Source: Candidatus Magasanikbacteria bacterium RIFCSPHIGHO2_01_FULL_41_23
Lineage (GTDB): Bacteria; Patescibacteria; ABY1; Magasanikbacterales; UBA922
Direction of reading: 5' to 3'
DNA: 28,365 nucleotides
NCBI GenBank assembly: GCA_001782805.1
Contig: MFPT01000012.1
Location: 1 to 28,365, forward strand
Position 1 is the first letter of the stretch. The number at the start of each line of letters is the position of its first letter. Positions 8,172 through 14,950 of this stretch are shown here, in pieces. Position numbers and translations under genes: made by a program. The notes under the pieces were generated by a model, which worked only from the letters and a program-made list of their open reading frames with translations, had not been told where the DNA came from and did not search any database.

Positions 8172-8795
8172 ATGGGAAGATATACTGGACCACGAAATAA
8201 AATTGCTCGCCGTCTTGGCGTTAATTTGGGTTTGAAAACCAATCCGGCCAAAGTCGCGCGTCGGCTTAGCCAAAAGCCAGGAGTGCACGGACCAAATAAA
8301 CGTCCCAAAGCTCCTTCAAGTTATGGCCGTCAATTATTGGAAAAACAAAAAGCCAAATTTATTTATGGTTTGCGCGAAAATCAATTGCGTCGGTATGTTA
8401 CCGAAGCAACGCGCCTTAAAGGCAACTCCGGTACCTATCTTTTGCAACTTTTGGAAATGCGATTTGATAATGTTGTGTATCGTCTGGGATTTGCCGGAAC
8501 ACGGGCACAGGCTCGACAAATGGTAACGCATGGCATGTTTTTTCTTAATAATAAAAAATTAAGTATTCCTTCCCACACCGTTTCAATCGGTGATGTCGTA
8601 AGTATCAAACCAAGCAAAACCAAGAAAAAATTATTTGAGAACATTGGTGACAAACTGGAAACTCAACAATTGCCATCATGGCTGACCAATGAACCAAAAG
8701 CTTTAACCGGCAAAGTGGTCAGTGAACCAAGCAAAGATGATGCCGAACATTTATTTGACGTAACTTTGATTATTGAGTATTTTTCCACTCGTTAA
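8172..8795 (+). CDS. rpsD: 30S ribosomal protein S4
   Basis: S4 nucleates assembly of the 16S 5' domain. The 207-residue protein starts MGRYTGPRNKIARRLGVNLGL and contains LLEKQKAKFIYGLRENQLRRY plus an S4 RNA-binding domain (LLEMRFDNVVYRLGFAGTRAQARQMVTHG, about 92-120). It lacks the N-terminal zinc-binding cysteines, so it is the zinc-free form. S4 is the autoregulator of this operon in enterobacteria, which makes it a candidate ligand for the leader RNA upstream of rpmJ; that is inference only. It starts 17 bp after rpsK and ends 19 bp before rpoA. Confidence 0.97.
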   Translation: MGRYTGPRNKIARRLGVNLGLKTNPAKVARRLSQKPGVHGPNKRPKAPSSYGRQLLEKQKAKFIYGLRENQLRRYVTEATRLKGNSGTYLLQLLEMRFDNVVYRLGFAGTRAQARQMVTHGMFFLNNKKLSIPSHTVSIGDVVSIKPSKTKKKLFENIGDKLETQQLPSWLTNEPKALTGKVVSEPSKDDAEHLFDVTLIIEYFSTR

Positions 8796-8814
8796 TTTTA
8801 ATATTACCTGTCCT

Positions 8815-9507
8815 ATGGATCACATTTTACTTCCCTCGACCATTGAATTTAAAGACACTGATAATCCCAAAATCGGTATTTTAGTGCTTTCTCCTTGTCA
8901 CCAAGGTTATGGTACCACGCTTGGGAATGCCTTGCGGCGCGTACTTTTGTCCTCAATTCCCGGCGCTGCAGTGGAAGCGGTCAAAATTGACGGAGTTGAT
9001 CATGAATTTAGTGCCATTCCCGGAACACTCGAAGATGTTGTTCAAGTTATTTTGAATCTTAAACAATTGGCGGTTATTCTCCATACCGATGGACCAATTA
9101 AATTATCCTTAAAGAAAAAAGGGGTTGGAGATGTTACTGCGGCGGATTTTGAAACAAACGCTGACGTGCAAATTATTAATCCGGAATTAAAAATCGCCAC
9201 AATTACTGATGCCAAAATTCCATTTGGCATTGAAGTAATCATTGGCAAAGGAATGGGATATGTGACGGCAGCGGAAAAAAGCAGTAAAAATCTGGATTTG
9301 GGCACGATGCTGATGGATTCATTTTATTCTGCCGTGCGTGATGTGGGCTATGACGTGGAAAATACTCGTGTCGGCGATATTACTGATTATGAAAAATTGG
9401 TTGTTACTATTGAAACAAACGGCACGATTACTCCACGTGAAGCTGTAAATCAGGCCACGGAAATTCTCATGAAACATTTCACCAGCATTCTGGAAACGAC
9501 AAAATAA
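8815..9507 (+). CDS. rpoA: RNA polymerase alpha subunit, N-terminal domain only
   Basis: The alpha subunit dimerises to scaffold assembly of beta and beta'. The 230-residue product carries the dimerisation and assembly domain, with HQGYGTTLGNALRRVLLSSIPGAAVEAVKIDGVDHEFSAIPG and the late NTD segment ITPREAVNQATEIL. It ends at ILETTK, where the linker would begin, so the alpha C-terminal domain that contacts UP elements and activators is missing (usual length about 310-330). rplQ begins 4 bp after the stop, so the missing part is not in a following frame. The ATG at 8815 is chosen because MDHILLPSTIEF matches the family N-terminus; an upstream in-frame TTG at 8773 would overlap rpsD. Confidence 0.94.
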   Translation: MDHILLPSTIEFKDTDNPKIGILVLSPCHQGYGTTLGNALRRVLLSSIPGAAVEAVKIDGVDHEFSAIPGTLEDVVQVILNLKQLAVILHTDGPIKLSLKKKGVGDVTAADFETNADVQIINPELKIATITDAKIPFGIEVIIGKGMGYVTAAEKSSKNLDLGTMLMDSFYSAVRDVGYDVENTRVGDITDYEKLVVTIETNGTITPREAVNQATEILMKHFTSILETTK

Positions 9508-9511
9508 TAGT

Positions 9512-9862
9512 ATGAGACATCAGAAAAAAAATATAAAATTAGGCCGTGAACGCGGGTCGCGTATCGCTTTACTGCGCAGTTTGACCGAAAGTTTTATTTT
9601 ACACGAAGCTATTACCACAACAAAAGCCAAAGCCAAAGCGCTCAAAAGTATTGTTGAGCCATTGATAACAAAAGCTAAGCGCAAACAGGTTTCCGATATG
9701 ACAGCTATTGTTGGCTTTCTGTACACCAAAAAAGCCATTACCAAATTAGTAAAAGAAATCGCTCCGCGCTACACCGAACGTCGTGGCGGTTATACGCGCG
9801 TTACCAAACTGGGTAATCGTTTTAATGACAGTGCCGATATGGTACGCATTGAATTTGTTTAA
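9512..9862 (+). CDS. rplQ: 50S ribosomal protein L17
   Basis: L17 lies near the peptide exit tunnel. The 116-residue protein begins MRHQKKNIKLGRERGSRIALLRSLTESFI and has KAKALKSIVEPLITKAK and the closing RRGGYTRVTKLGNRFNDSADMVRIEFV, all diagnostic. Length is normal. It follows rpoA by 4 bp, the standard end of the alpha operon, and is separated from rplM by a single base, so the alpha operon and the rplM-rpsI pair appear fused here. Confidence 0.97.
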   Translation: MRHQKKNIKLGRERGSRIALLRSLTESFILHEAITTTKAKAKALKSIVEPLITKAKRKQVSDMTAIVGFLYTKKAITKLVKEIAPRYTERRGGYTRVTKLGNRFNDSADMVRIEFV

Positions 9863-9863
9863 T

Positions 9864-10211
9864 ATGATGAAAACTCTAACAATAAATGCCGAAGGCAAAG
9901 CAGTGGGACGCGTCGCCAGTGAAGTCGCCAAAATGTTGCAGGGCAAAAGTGATCCCAACTTTATTCCTCATTTGGATCCATTGACCACGGTTATTATTAA
10001 AAATGCCGGCAAGGTTATTTTTACTGGTCGCAAATTGGAACAAAAAGATTATCGACATCACACCATGCATCCCGGCGGCTTAAAAATTAAGCCCATGAAA
10101 AAAGTGTTTATTGAAGATTCCACGGAAGTAATGCGTAAAGCAGTCAACGGAATGATTCCCAAAAATCGTCGTCGAGAAGATTTAATGAAACGTTTGATTA
10201 TTGAGGCTTAA
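9864..10211 (+). CDS. rplM: 50S ribosomal protein L13, shortened at both ends
   Basis: L13 is an early assembly protein of the large subunit. The 115-residue product has INAEGKAVGRVASEVAKML, KVIFTGRKLEQKDYRHH, HPGGLK and AVNGMIPKNRRREDLMKRL, all characteristic. Most bacterial L13 proteins have about 140-150 residues; this one lacks roughly ten residues before the start of the fold and about 20-25 after KRLIIEA, the part that usually ends in a Pro/His-rich tail. The start is the ATG at 9864 or the one directly after it (9867); an in-frame start at 9783 would extend deep into rplQ and encodes non-family residues. Confidence 0.93.
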   Translation: MMKTLTINAEGKAVGRVASEVAKMLQGKSDPNFIPHLDPLTTVIIKNAGKVIFTGRKLEQKDYRHHTMHPGGLKIKPMKKVFIEDSTEVMRKAVNGMIPKNRRREDLMKRLIIEA

Positions 10212-10212
10212 T

Positions 10213-10230
10213 CTTATTTATAGTGAGTTT
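10213..10230 (+). promoter_or_regulatory. Leader motif shared by rpsK and rpsI (copy 2)
   Basis: This is the second copy of the motif at 7731-7748 (17 of 18 positions identical). It begins 1 nt after the rplM stop and ends 10 nt before the rpsI ATG. TATAGT at 10219-10224 could be a -10; TTGATT at 10194-10199 is a possible -35, but at a long 19-bp spacing. Confidence 0.4.
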
Positions 10231-10240
10231 TTATCGAAGT

Positions 10241-10654
10241 ATGGCTGTACAAAAAACCAAATCAGAAGGACAAATGGAACGAGCTGTTGGCCGTCGAAAA
10301 ACCGCGGCCGCTCGCGTGCGTCTTGTTGCGGGTACTGGAGAAATTACCGTTAACAATAAACCGCTGGCGATTTATTTTCCGCTTAAACTGTGGCAGGAAA
10401 AAATAATTTCACCGCTTTTGGTTTGTGGAAGAGAAAAACAATTGGATGTATCAGTACGCGTGGCAGGGGGCGGTGTTAATGGTCAGGCCGAAGCGGTCAG
10501 ACATGGAATTGCTCGGGCTTTAGTTCTCTGGAATATTGAACTTAAACCAATTCTTCGTTCCCAAGGATTTCTTACTCGTGATTCACGTGGCAAAGAACGT
10601 AAAAAACCCGGACTTCATCGTGCTCGTCGCGCTCATCAGTGGAGAAAACGCTAA
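10241..10654 (+). CDS. rpsI: 30S ribosomal protein S9
   Basis: S9 reaches into the P site of the small subunit with its C-terminal tail. The 137-residue product has RAVGRRKTAAARVRLVAGTGEITVNNKP near the start, VAGGGVNGQAEAVRHGIARAL in the middle, and the end LTRDSRGKERKKPGLHRARRAHQWRKR, ending in the Lys-Arg that contacts tRNA. The ATG at 10241 is preferred over an in-frame GTG at 10223, because the GTG lies inside the leader motif shared with rpsK. It pairs with rplM as in most bacteria and closes the ribosomal block. Confidence 0.96.
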   Translation: MAVQKTKSEGQMERAVGRRKTAAARVRLVAGTGEITVNNKPLAIYFPLKLWQEKIISPLLVCGREKQLDVSVRVAGGGVNGQAEAVRHGIARALVLWNIELKPILRSQGFLTRDSRGKERKKPGLHRARRAHQWRKR

Positions 10655-10659
10655 AAGAT

Positions 10660-10667
10660 GCTATAAT
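10660..10667 (+). promoter_or_regulatory. Extended -10 promoter for the flippase operon
   Basis: TATAAT at 10662-10667 is preceded by TG plus one base (10659-10661), an extended -10 that can work without a good -35; none is evident. It lies just after the rpsI stop and 23 nt before the flippase ATG, so the envelope genes at 10691-13625 can be transcribed separately from the ribosomal genes. Confidence 0.6.
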
Positions 10668-10690
10668 GAACCGGTGCATTCTTTCTTCAT

Positions 10691-12127
10691 ATGTCATCGG
10701 TAGTCAAAAATACAGTATTTATTCTCTTTGGTTCAATCGGCCAGAAAATTATTTCTTTGGCTTATTTTACGTTTTTGGTACGAATGCTGGGAAAGGATTT
10801 AACCGGTGATTACACGGCGGCGCTAGCTTTGTCCACGCTCTTTGTGGTTTTCATTGATCTTGGTCTCACCAATGTTCTTATTCGCAATGGTGCACAAAAT
10901 CAGTCTAATCTTTCACAGTCAATCAGTAATATTTTTGCCATTAAAATTTTGACCAGTATTATTGCGTATACAGCAATGATGATTTTTTCTTTTAATAAAT
11001 TTGATGCGGCGTTTAGTTTGTTGGTGGCGGCTTCAGGAATCACGATGATTCTGGATTCAGTTCATTTGACGTTGTACGGTTATTTGCGCGCGCTGGGCAA
11101 ACTGAATTACGAAGCGGTAGGCATGATTATGAGTCAAACAATAACGCTAATTTTGGGAACGAGCTTTTTGTTACTACGCTGGCCGATCCTCACTCTGATT
11201 CTCGCATTTACCGTTGCTTCGGCCATTAACGTGATTTACAGTTTTTACCAAGCCAAAAAATCCGGATTTGTCTTTAAACGGCCGGAAACAACCGAACGTC
11301 TGCGACTGGTTTTATGGTCTGCTCTACCGTTTACCACGGCGATTATTTTGGGCCGTTTTTATTCGTATGCGGATATTATCATTTTAAAAATCATTAAAGG
11401 AAGCGGAGAAGTTGGCGTGTACAGCACGCCATCAAAAATAAGTTTTGCGTTTCAGTTTATTCCTTTGGCGTTTACGGCTGCGCTCTATCCGCATTTATCT
11501 GAACTGGCAAAAAATAATACAGCACAATTCCGTCTGGTTTTAACCAACAGCATACGCTATTTATTGCTCATTTCCGCGCCCATAAGCTTGGGAATTTTCA
11601 TATTAGCCAAACCAATTGTTCTTTTGGCCTTTACGGAAAAATTTATTGCCAGTGTCGCGCCTTTAAAAATTATGATTTTAAGTTTAATTTTTTCATTTGT
11701 TAGTTTTCCGCTCGGAGCCGCGCTTAATGCTTGTGGCGCGGAAAAAAAACAAACTGCCATTGTGGCTGTAGCTCTCATAATTAATTTAATTGGGAATGCG
11801 TTTTTGATTCCCAAATTAGGCGCAATGGGAGCCGCCTTTTCAGCCTTAATTGGTAATTGCATATTGGGAGTAGCCGGATTTTGGTTTTTGCCAAGTGATT
11901 TTAGGCCTCATTTGAACATACTTATTAAAACAGCATTGTCTTTGGGCATCGCTGTCTTTCTTATGTCAATATCAGTAATATATACGCAGGCCACGCTACA
12001 AAATCTTTTTTTATCAATGATTGTTGGCGGCGCAGTATTTATTTCTTTGGCATTTACTCTTGGTTTAATTGCCAAAAAGGATTTAATTTATCTTAAATCA
12101 GCCTTTGGTAAGACAAAAATCGTATGA
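10691..12127 (+). CDS. Polysaccharide/lipid-linked oligosaccharide flippase (MOP superfamily, Wzx-like)
   Basis: The 478-residue protein has 12-14 predicted membrane helices and no long soluble part. The first helix context (KNTVFILFGSIGQKIISLAYF), an Asp/Gly-rich turn (RMLGKDLTGDYTAALALS) and YADIIILKIIKGSGEVGVYSTPSKI near the middle fit the polysaccharide biosynthesis (Wzx/MATE-like) flippases. They move undecaprenyl-linked sugar units across the membrane. The next gene, a glycosyltransferase, overlaps it by 4 bp (ATGA), and that gene in turn overlaps the FtsB-like gene by 4 bp, so the three are tightly coupled. A lipid II flippase (MurJ-like) role is a less likely alternative. Confidence 0.85.
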   Translation: MSSVVKNTVFILFGSIGQKIISLAYFTFLVRMLGKDLTGDYTAALALSTLFVVFIDLGLTNVLIRNGAQNQSNLSQSISNIFAIKILTSIIAYTAMMIFSFNKFDAAFSLLVAASGITMILDSVHLTLYGYLRALGKLNYEAVGMIMSQTITLILGTSFLLLRWPILTLILAFTVASAINVIYSFYQAKKSGFVFKRPETTERLRLVLWSALPFTTAIILGRFYSYADIIILKIIKGSGEVGVYSTPSKISFAFQFIPLAFTAALYPHLSELAKNNTAQFRLVLTNSIRYLLLISAPISLGIFILAKPIVLLAFTEKFIASVAPLKIMILSLIFSFVSFPLGAALNACGAEKKQTAIVAVALIINLIGNAFLIPKLGAMGAAFSALIGNCILGVAGFWFLPSDFRPHLNILIKTALSLGIAVFLMSISVIYTQATLQNLFLSMIVGGAVFISLAFTLGLIAKKDLIYLKSAFGKTKIV

Positions 12128-13203
12128 AAAAAATATTAATGGTGACTTTGGAATTTCCACCTATGGTCGGAGGAATAGCAACGTATGTGGATGATTTTGT
12201 ACACGCTTTGCCTCCGGAAAATGTCATCGTTCTCGCTCCGCCCACAAAATTATTGGCACGATGGTTTTGGCCGCGTTGGCTATTATTGGCTTGGCGTGTA
12301 TTTTTGATTATAAAAAAAGAAAAAATTGAAGTGGTAATAATTCATCATATACTTCCGGTTGGATATGCCGCGCTTATCGCGCGCTGGCTGACTCGAGTGC
12401 CCTATATTATTTTTTCCCATGGAACTGATATTGCGGCCGCTAGCCGTCATGCCTGGAAACGGCTGATGGTTCGTCTGATTTGTAATTCGGCCGAACAAAT
12501 AGTTATGAACAGTGAATCACTAAAACGCCGATTTCTTATTAAATTTAATGACTATGAATCCAAAACCAAAGTGATTTATCCGTGTCCCAATGACATATTT
12601 TTTAAGCCAGTTTCCCAAGAAAAAATTAGGGAAATTAAAAGTCATTTGGCCATTGGCGGGCGACAAGTTATTTTATCAGTGGCGCGAATGATCGATGGCA
12701 AAGGTTTTCCGCATTTGGTGCGCGTCATCAAAGATGTGGCGGATCAAGTGCCGAATATTACTTGGCTTATTATTGGCACTGGTCCTAAACTGGCGGAGAT
12801 TATTGATTTGGTGCAAAAAAATTCTTTGCAAAATATTGTTCGTTTCATTGGGGAAATTCCGCATAGTGAATTACCGGCCTATTTTCAGGCCAGCAACGTG
12901 TTTACTCTTTTGACTCATCCTGATAATGGAATGGAGGAAGGATTAGGTTTGGTGTTTTTGGAAGCGGCTGGCAGTGGATTGCCTTGTATAGCAGGAAAAA
13001 GTGGAGGAGTGGAAGAAGCAGTAGTGCATGGCCAAACCGGATATGTATTTGACGTGTATCAAAATCAAAAAGCGATCACCGAAGCTCTGGTTTCTTTATT
13101 AAAAGATCCGTCTTTGGCCACTCGACTCGGTCAGCATGGCCAAGCCAGAATACGTTCGGAATTTAATTGGAAAAATCAGTTATATGATATAATGAATCCA
13201 TGA
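12124..13203 (+). CDS. Family 4 glycosyltransferase (GT-B fold)
   Basis: The 359-residue protein has the GT4 layout. An N-terminal Rossmann half starts KILMVTLEFPPMVGGIATYVDDF, with the glycine-rich acceptor loop, and includes IFSHGTDI. A C-terminal half (from about 175) has VILSVARMIDGKGFPHLVRV and the donor-binding segment EGLGLVFLEAAGSGLPCIAGKSGGVEEAV, with the EX7E glutamates. Such enzymes transfer a nucleotide-activated sugar to a lipid-linked or envelope acceptor; donor and acceptor cannot be told from sequence. The 4-bp overlaps with the flippase before it and the FtsB-like gene after it imply a shared transcript and probably a shared envelope task. Confidence 0.9.
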   Translation: MKKILMVTLEFPPMVGGIATYVDDFVHALPPENVIVLAPPTKLLARWFWPRWLLLAWRVFLIIKKEKIEVVIIHHILPVGYAALIARWLTRVPYIIFSHGTDIAAASRHAWKRLMVRLICNSAEQIVMNSESLKRRFLIKFNDYESKTKVIYPCPNDIFFKPVSQEKIREIKSHLAIGGRQVILSVARMIDGKGFPHLVRVIKDVADQVPNITWLIIGTGPKLAEIIDLVQKNSLQNIVRFIGEIPHSELPAYFQASNVFTLLTHPDNGMEEGLGLVFLEAAGSGLPCIAGKSGGVEEAVVHGQTGYVFDVYQNQKAITEALVSLLKDPSLATRLGQHGQARIRSEFNWKNQLYDIMNP

Positions 13204-13625
13204 AAACAGCATCACAACCAGTTTGGGAACGCGTTTTTTTGTCACGTTGGTTTTTGTTATTGCTTTTAGGAGTGTCTACCATAATTGCGATTAGTTACGC
13301 ACGCGCGTATTACGAAGACTATACTATACGCCGAGAAATTTCCCGACTGCAAGACGAAGTCAAAAAATTGGAAAAGAAAAAATTTACCTCACTCGAATTA
13401 TTACAATACGCGCAAAGCGAACATTTTTTTGATGATAAAGCCAGAACTGAATTGAACTTAAAAAAACCGGGCGAGCAAGTTTTGGCGATTCGCGGTATTA
13501 CGCCAAATAATTCAGTGGATTCAGTGCAAAATCCAGTTGCTGGACGTGTGGATGAATTGCCCTTGAATAATCCCCGCAAATGGTGGTATTATTTTGTGGA
13601 ACATAAACTACCGGCAGTAAAATAA
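13200..13625 (+). CDS. FtsB/DivIC-like septum formation protein
   Basis: A 141-residue bitopic protein with a short cytoplasmic start, one membrane helix (about 14-34) and then a charged coiled-coil (about 40-62, ending KKLEKKK). A C-terminal segment, ARTELNLKKPGEQVLAI (81-97), resembles the conserved region after the coiled coil in FtsB/DivIC. These proteins join the FtsQ-FtsL-FtsB complex that licenses septal cell-wall synthesis. The tail after about residue 100 is specific to this protein. The gene overlaps the glycosyltransferase stop by 4 bp. FtsL is the alternative, but the PGE motif favours FtsB/DivIC. Confidence 0.8.
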   Translation: MKTASQPVWERVFLSRWFLLLLLGVSTIIAISYARAYYEDYTIRREISRLQDEVKKLEKKKFTSLELLQYAQSEHFFDDKARTELNLKKPGEQVLAIRGITPNNSVDSVQNPVAGRVDELPLNNPRKWWYYFVEHKLPAVK

Positions 13626-13650
13626 TTTTAATTTTTTTAAATGTATTTTT

Positions 13651-14661
13651 ATGAGTGAAGTGGAACAAACAAACGCGGAACAGGCCAAAAAAATGCCTGT
13701 CAATCTCTTGGTTTTGGGCGTAGGCGTCGCGCTTTTATTGGGACTTTTGGGTCTGGGAGTTTCTACCGTCTATGGTGTTTATCAAGTATCGGAAAATCCG
13801 GTTGTGGTTTCTCTGGCGCGTGCTTTTAAAATTCGAGTGGCGGAAGTGAATGATACTCCAATTCTGTATAGTGAATATATTCGCGATACCAATTCTTTAC
13901 GACTGTTTTACGCTAAAAAGTCAACGGAAGTACCGTATGACAAAAATCAACAATCAGATCAAGTCTTAAGTCGGCTCATTGCCAATATACTTATTCAGCA
14001 AACAGCTCAAGAATTAAATGTCACAGTCACTGACGCGGATCGAGAAATGGCTAAGAAAGATATTTTGGCTCGCTTTGAAAATGATGAAACAAAACTGGCC
14101 GCTGATTTAAATGACAATTTGGGAGTAACTCTTCCGGAATTTTTTGATAGAATTTTGGAGCCGACTATTTTGGAAAAAAAGGTGGCGGAGCAATTTGCCA
14201 CTAGCACTGATCCCCAAAATAGCGGATTTGCCGAAGAACAAGTCCGTGCTCGTCATATTTTATTTACGGTTAATGCTCCGGCTGATGATGCCAAAGCAAA
14301 GGCTGATGCCACGCGAGTTCTGAAAGAATTGCAAAAAGGCGCTGACTTTGCTGAGTTGGCAAAAAAATACGGCACTGACGGAACCAAGGATCAAGGCGGG
14401 GATTTAGGCTGGTTTGGACGTGGAGATATGGTGAAAGAATTTGAGGACGCGGCCTATGCGCTTAACAAAGGCGAATTAGTTAAGGCTCCAGTCAAAACCC
14501 AGTTTGGCTATCATTTAATAAAAACCGAAGACAAGCGTTCCACCAAAAATTTCAGCGCGTATATGAATGAAAAATTAAAAACAGCCAAGATCAAGGTCTT
14601 TGGAAAAATTCATAATCCATTCGCGAATTTGCAGGGCGGAGCAACCGTCACGGCTCAATAA
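13651..14661 (+). CDS. Membrane-anchored peptidyl-prolyl isomerase (parvulin/PpiC type)
   Basis: The 336-residue protein has a short acidic N-terminus, one membrane helix (about 17-44), a SurA/PrsA-like helical chaperone region (about 60-185) and a parvulin rotamase domain (about 198-296). The rotamase shows RARHILF, GADFAELAKKYGTDG, GGDLGWFGRGDMVKEFEDAAYAL and FGYHLIKTEDKR, the standard PpiC motifs. Such proteins catalyse cis-trans isomerisation of prolyl bonds in exported proteins outside the membrane. With no lipobox, it is anchored by the helix rather than by lipid. The gene ends just before a hairpin terminator at 14668-14695. Confidence 0.9.
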   Translation: MSEVEQTNAEQAKKMPVNLLVLGVGVALLLGLLGLGVSTVYGVYQVSENPVVVSLARAFKIRVAEVNDTPILYSEYIRDTNSLRLFYAKKSTEVPYDKNQQSDQVLSRLIANILIQQTAQELNVTVTDADREMAKKDILARFENDETKLAADLNDNLGVTLPEFFDRILEPTILEKKVAEQFATSTDPQNSGFAEEQVRARHILFTVNAPADDAKAKADATRVLKELQKGADFAELAKKYGTDGTKDQGGDLGWFGRGDMVKEFEDAAYALNKGELVKAPVKTQFGYHLIKTEDKRSTKNFSAYMNEKLKTAKIKVFGKIHNPFANLQGGATVTAQ

Positions 14662-14667
14662 ACCGAC

Positions 14668-14695
14668 AAAATCCTTCTCAATCAAGAAGGATTTT
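14668..14695 (+). terminator. Rho-independent terminator after the parvulin gene
   Basis: AAAATCCTTCT (14668-14678) pairs exactly with AGAAGGATTTT (14685-14695) around a 6-nt loop, and the descending arm ends in a T run. It lies 6 nt after the parvulin stop and 3 nt before tRNA-Gly. Confidence 0.75.
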
Positions 14696-14698
14696 AAC

Positions 14699-14772
14699 GC
14701 GGGTATTGTATAATGGTAATATGCGACCTTCCCATGGTTGAGCCAGGGGTTCGATTCCCCTTACCCGCTCCA
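14699..14772 (+). tRNA. tRNA-Gly (anticodon CCC)
   Basis: The cloverleaf is complete. The acceptor GCGGGTA (14699-14705) pairs with TACCCGC (14762-14768). The anticodon stem CGACC/GGTTG encloses loop TTCCCAT, giving anticodon CCC at 14731-14733. The T arm contains GGTTCGATTCC. The discriminator is T, as is usual for tRNA-Gly, and CCA is encoded (14770-14772). Confidence 0.93.
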
Positions 14773-14784
14773 AAATAGTGACGC

Positions 14785-14819
14785 ATGCCCCCTTAGTTCA
14801 GTGGCAGAACGGTGGTATC
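14785..14819 (+). repeat. 35-bp direct repeat, left copy (tRNA-Thr 5' half)
   Basis: These 35 bases recur exactly at 18007-18041. The two copies bracket about 3.2 kb holding the swivel-domain gene, the histidine phosphatase and the HicB/HicA-like pair. Direct repeats of a tRNA portion are what site-specific integration leaves behind, although a simple duplication of the tRNA gene is possible. No integrase is found between the copies. Confidence 0.75.
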
Positions 14820-14844
14820 ATTTCGATTCTTAGTGAGTGCTCCA
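14787..14844 (+). pseudogene. Broken tRNA-Thr gene at the left island boundary
   Basis: The first 33 nt (14787-14819) are identical to the 5' half of the intact tRNA-Thr at 18009, from the acceptor strand to the anticodon loop. The match then stops. What follows still looks like tRNA 3' sequence: TTCGATTCT (T loop) and an end in GCTCCA. About 18 nt covering the 3' side of the anticodon arm through the T stem is missing, and the 3' acceptor strand no longer pairs with the 5' strand. It cannot fold as a tRNA. It is either a decayed duplicate or the residue left by insertion of the adjacent island. Confidence 0.7.
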
Positions 14845-14950
14845 GATTTGTAGAAAAAGGTACAGAAGTACCCAAAGTGCGTCTCGGTAGTGACTTAAAA
14901 TACAAGCACGAACATAGTTTATTGCCACTAATTTTCTAAAAAAGTCTATT
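14845..14950. other. Non-coding leader between the broken tRNA and the swivel gene
   Basis: No gene is seen. There is a small hairpin, GGTAC-AGAA-GTACC (14859-14872), and a possible longer stem GTGC/GCAC around 14877-14909. CTCGGTAGT inside it also occurs in the P2 hairpin of the tRNA-Asn intron, but no group I core follows. A weak -35 TTGCCA lies at 14922-14927 with no good -10. Confidence 0.4.

Noticed and set aside
8773..8814. Upstream TTG start for rpoA
   Set aside because: It would overlap the end of rpsD and add 14 residues absent from the family; the ATG at 8815 matches the normal alpha start.
9783..9863. Upstream start for rplM
   Set aside because: It would run 80 bp inside rplQ and encode residues unlike L13.
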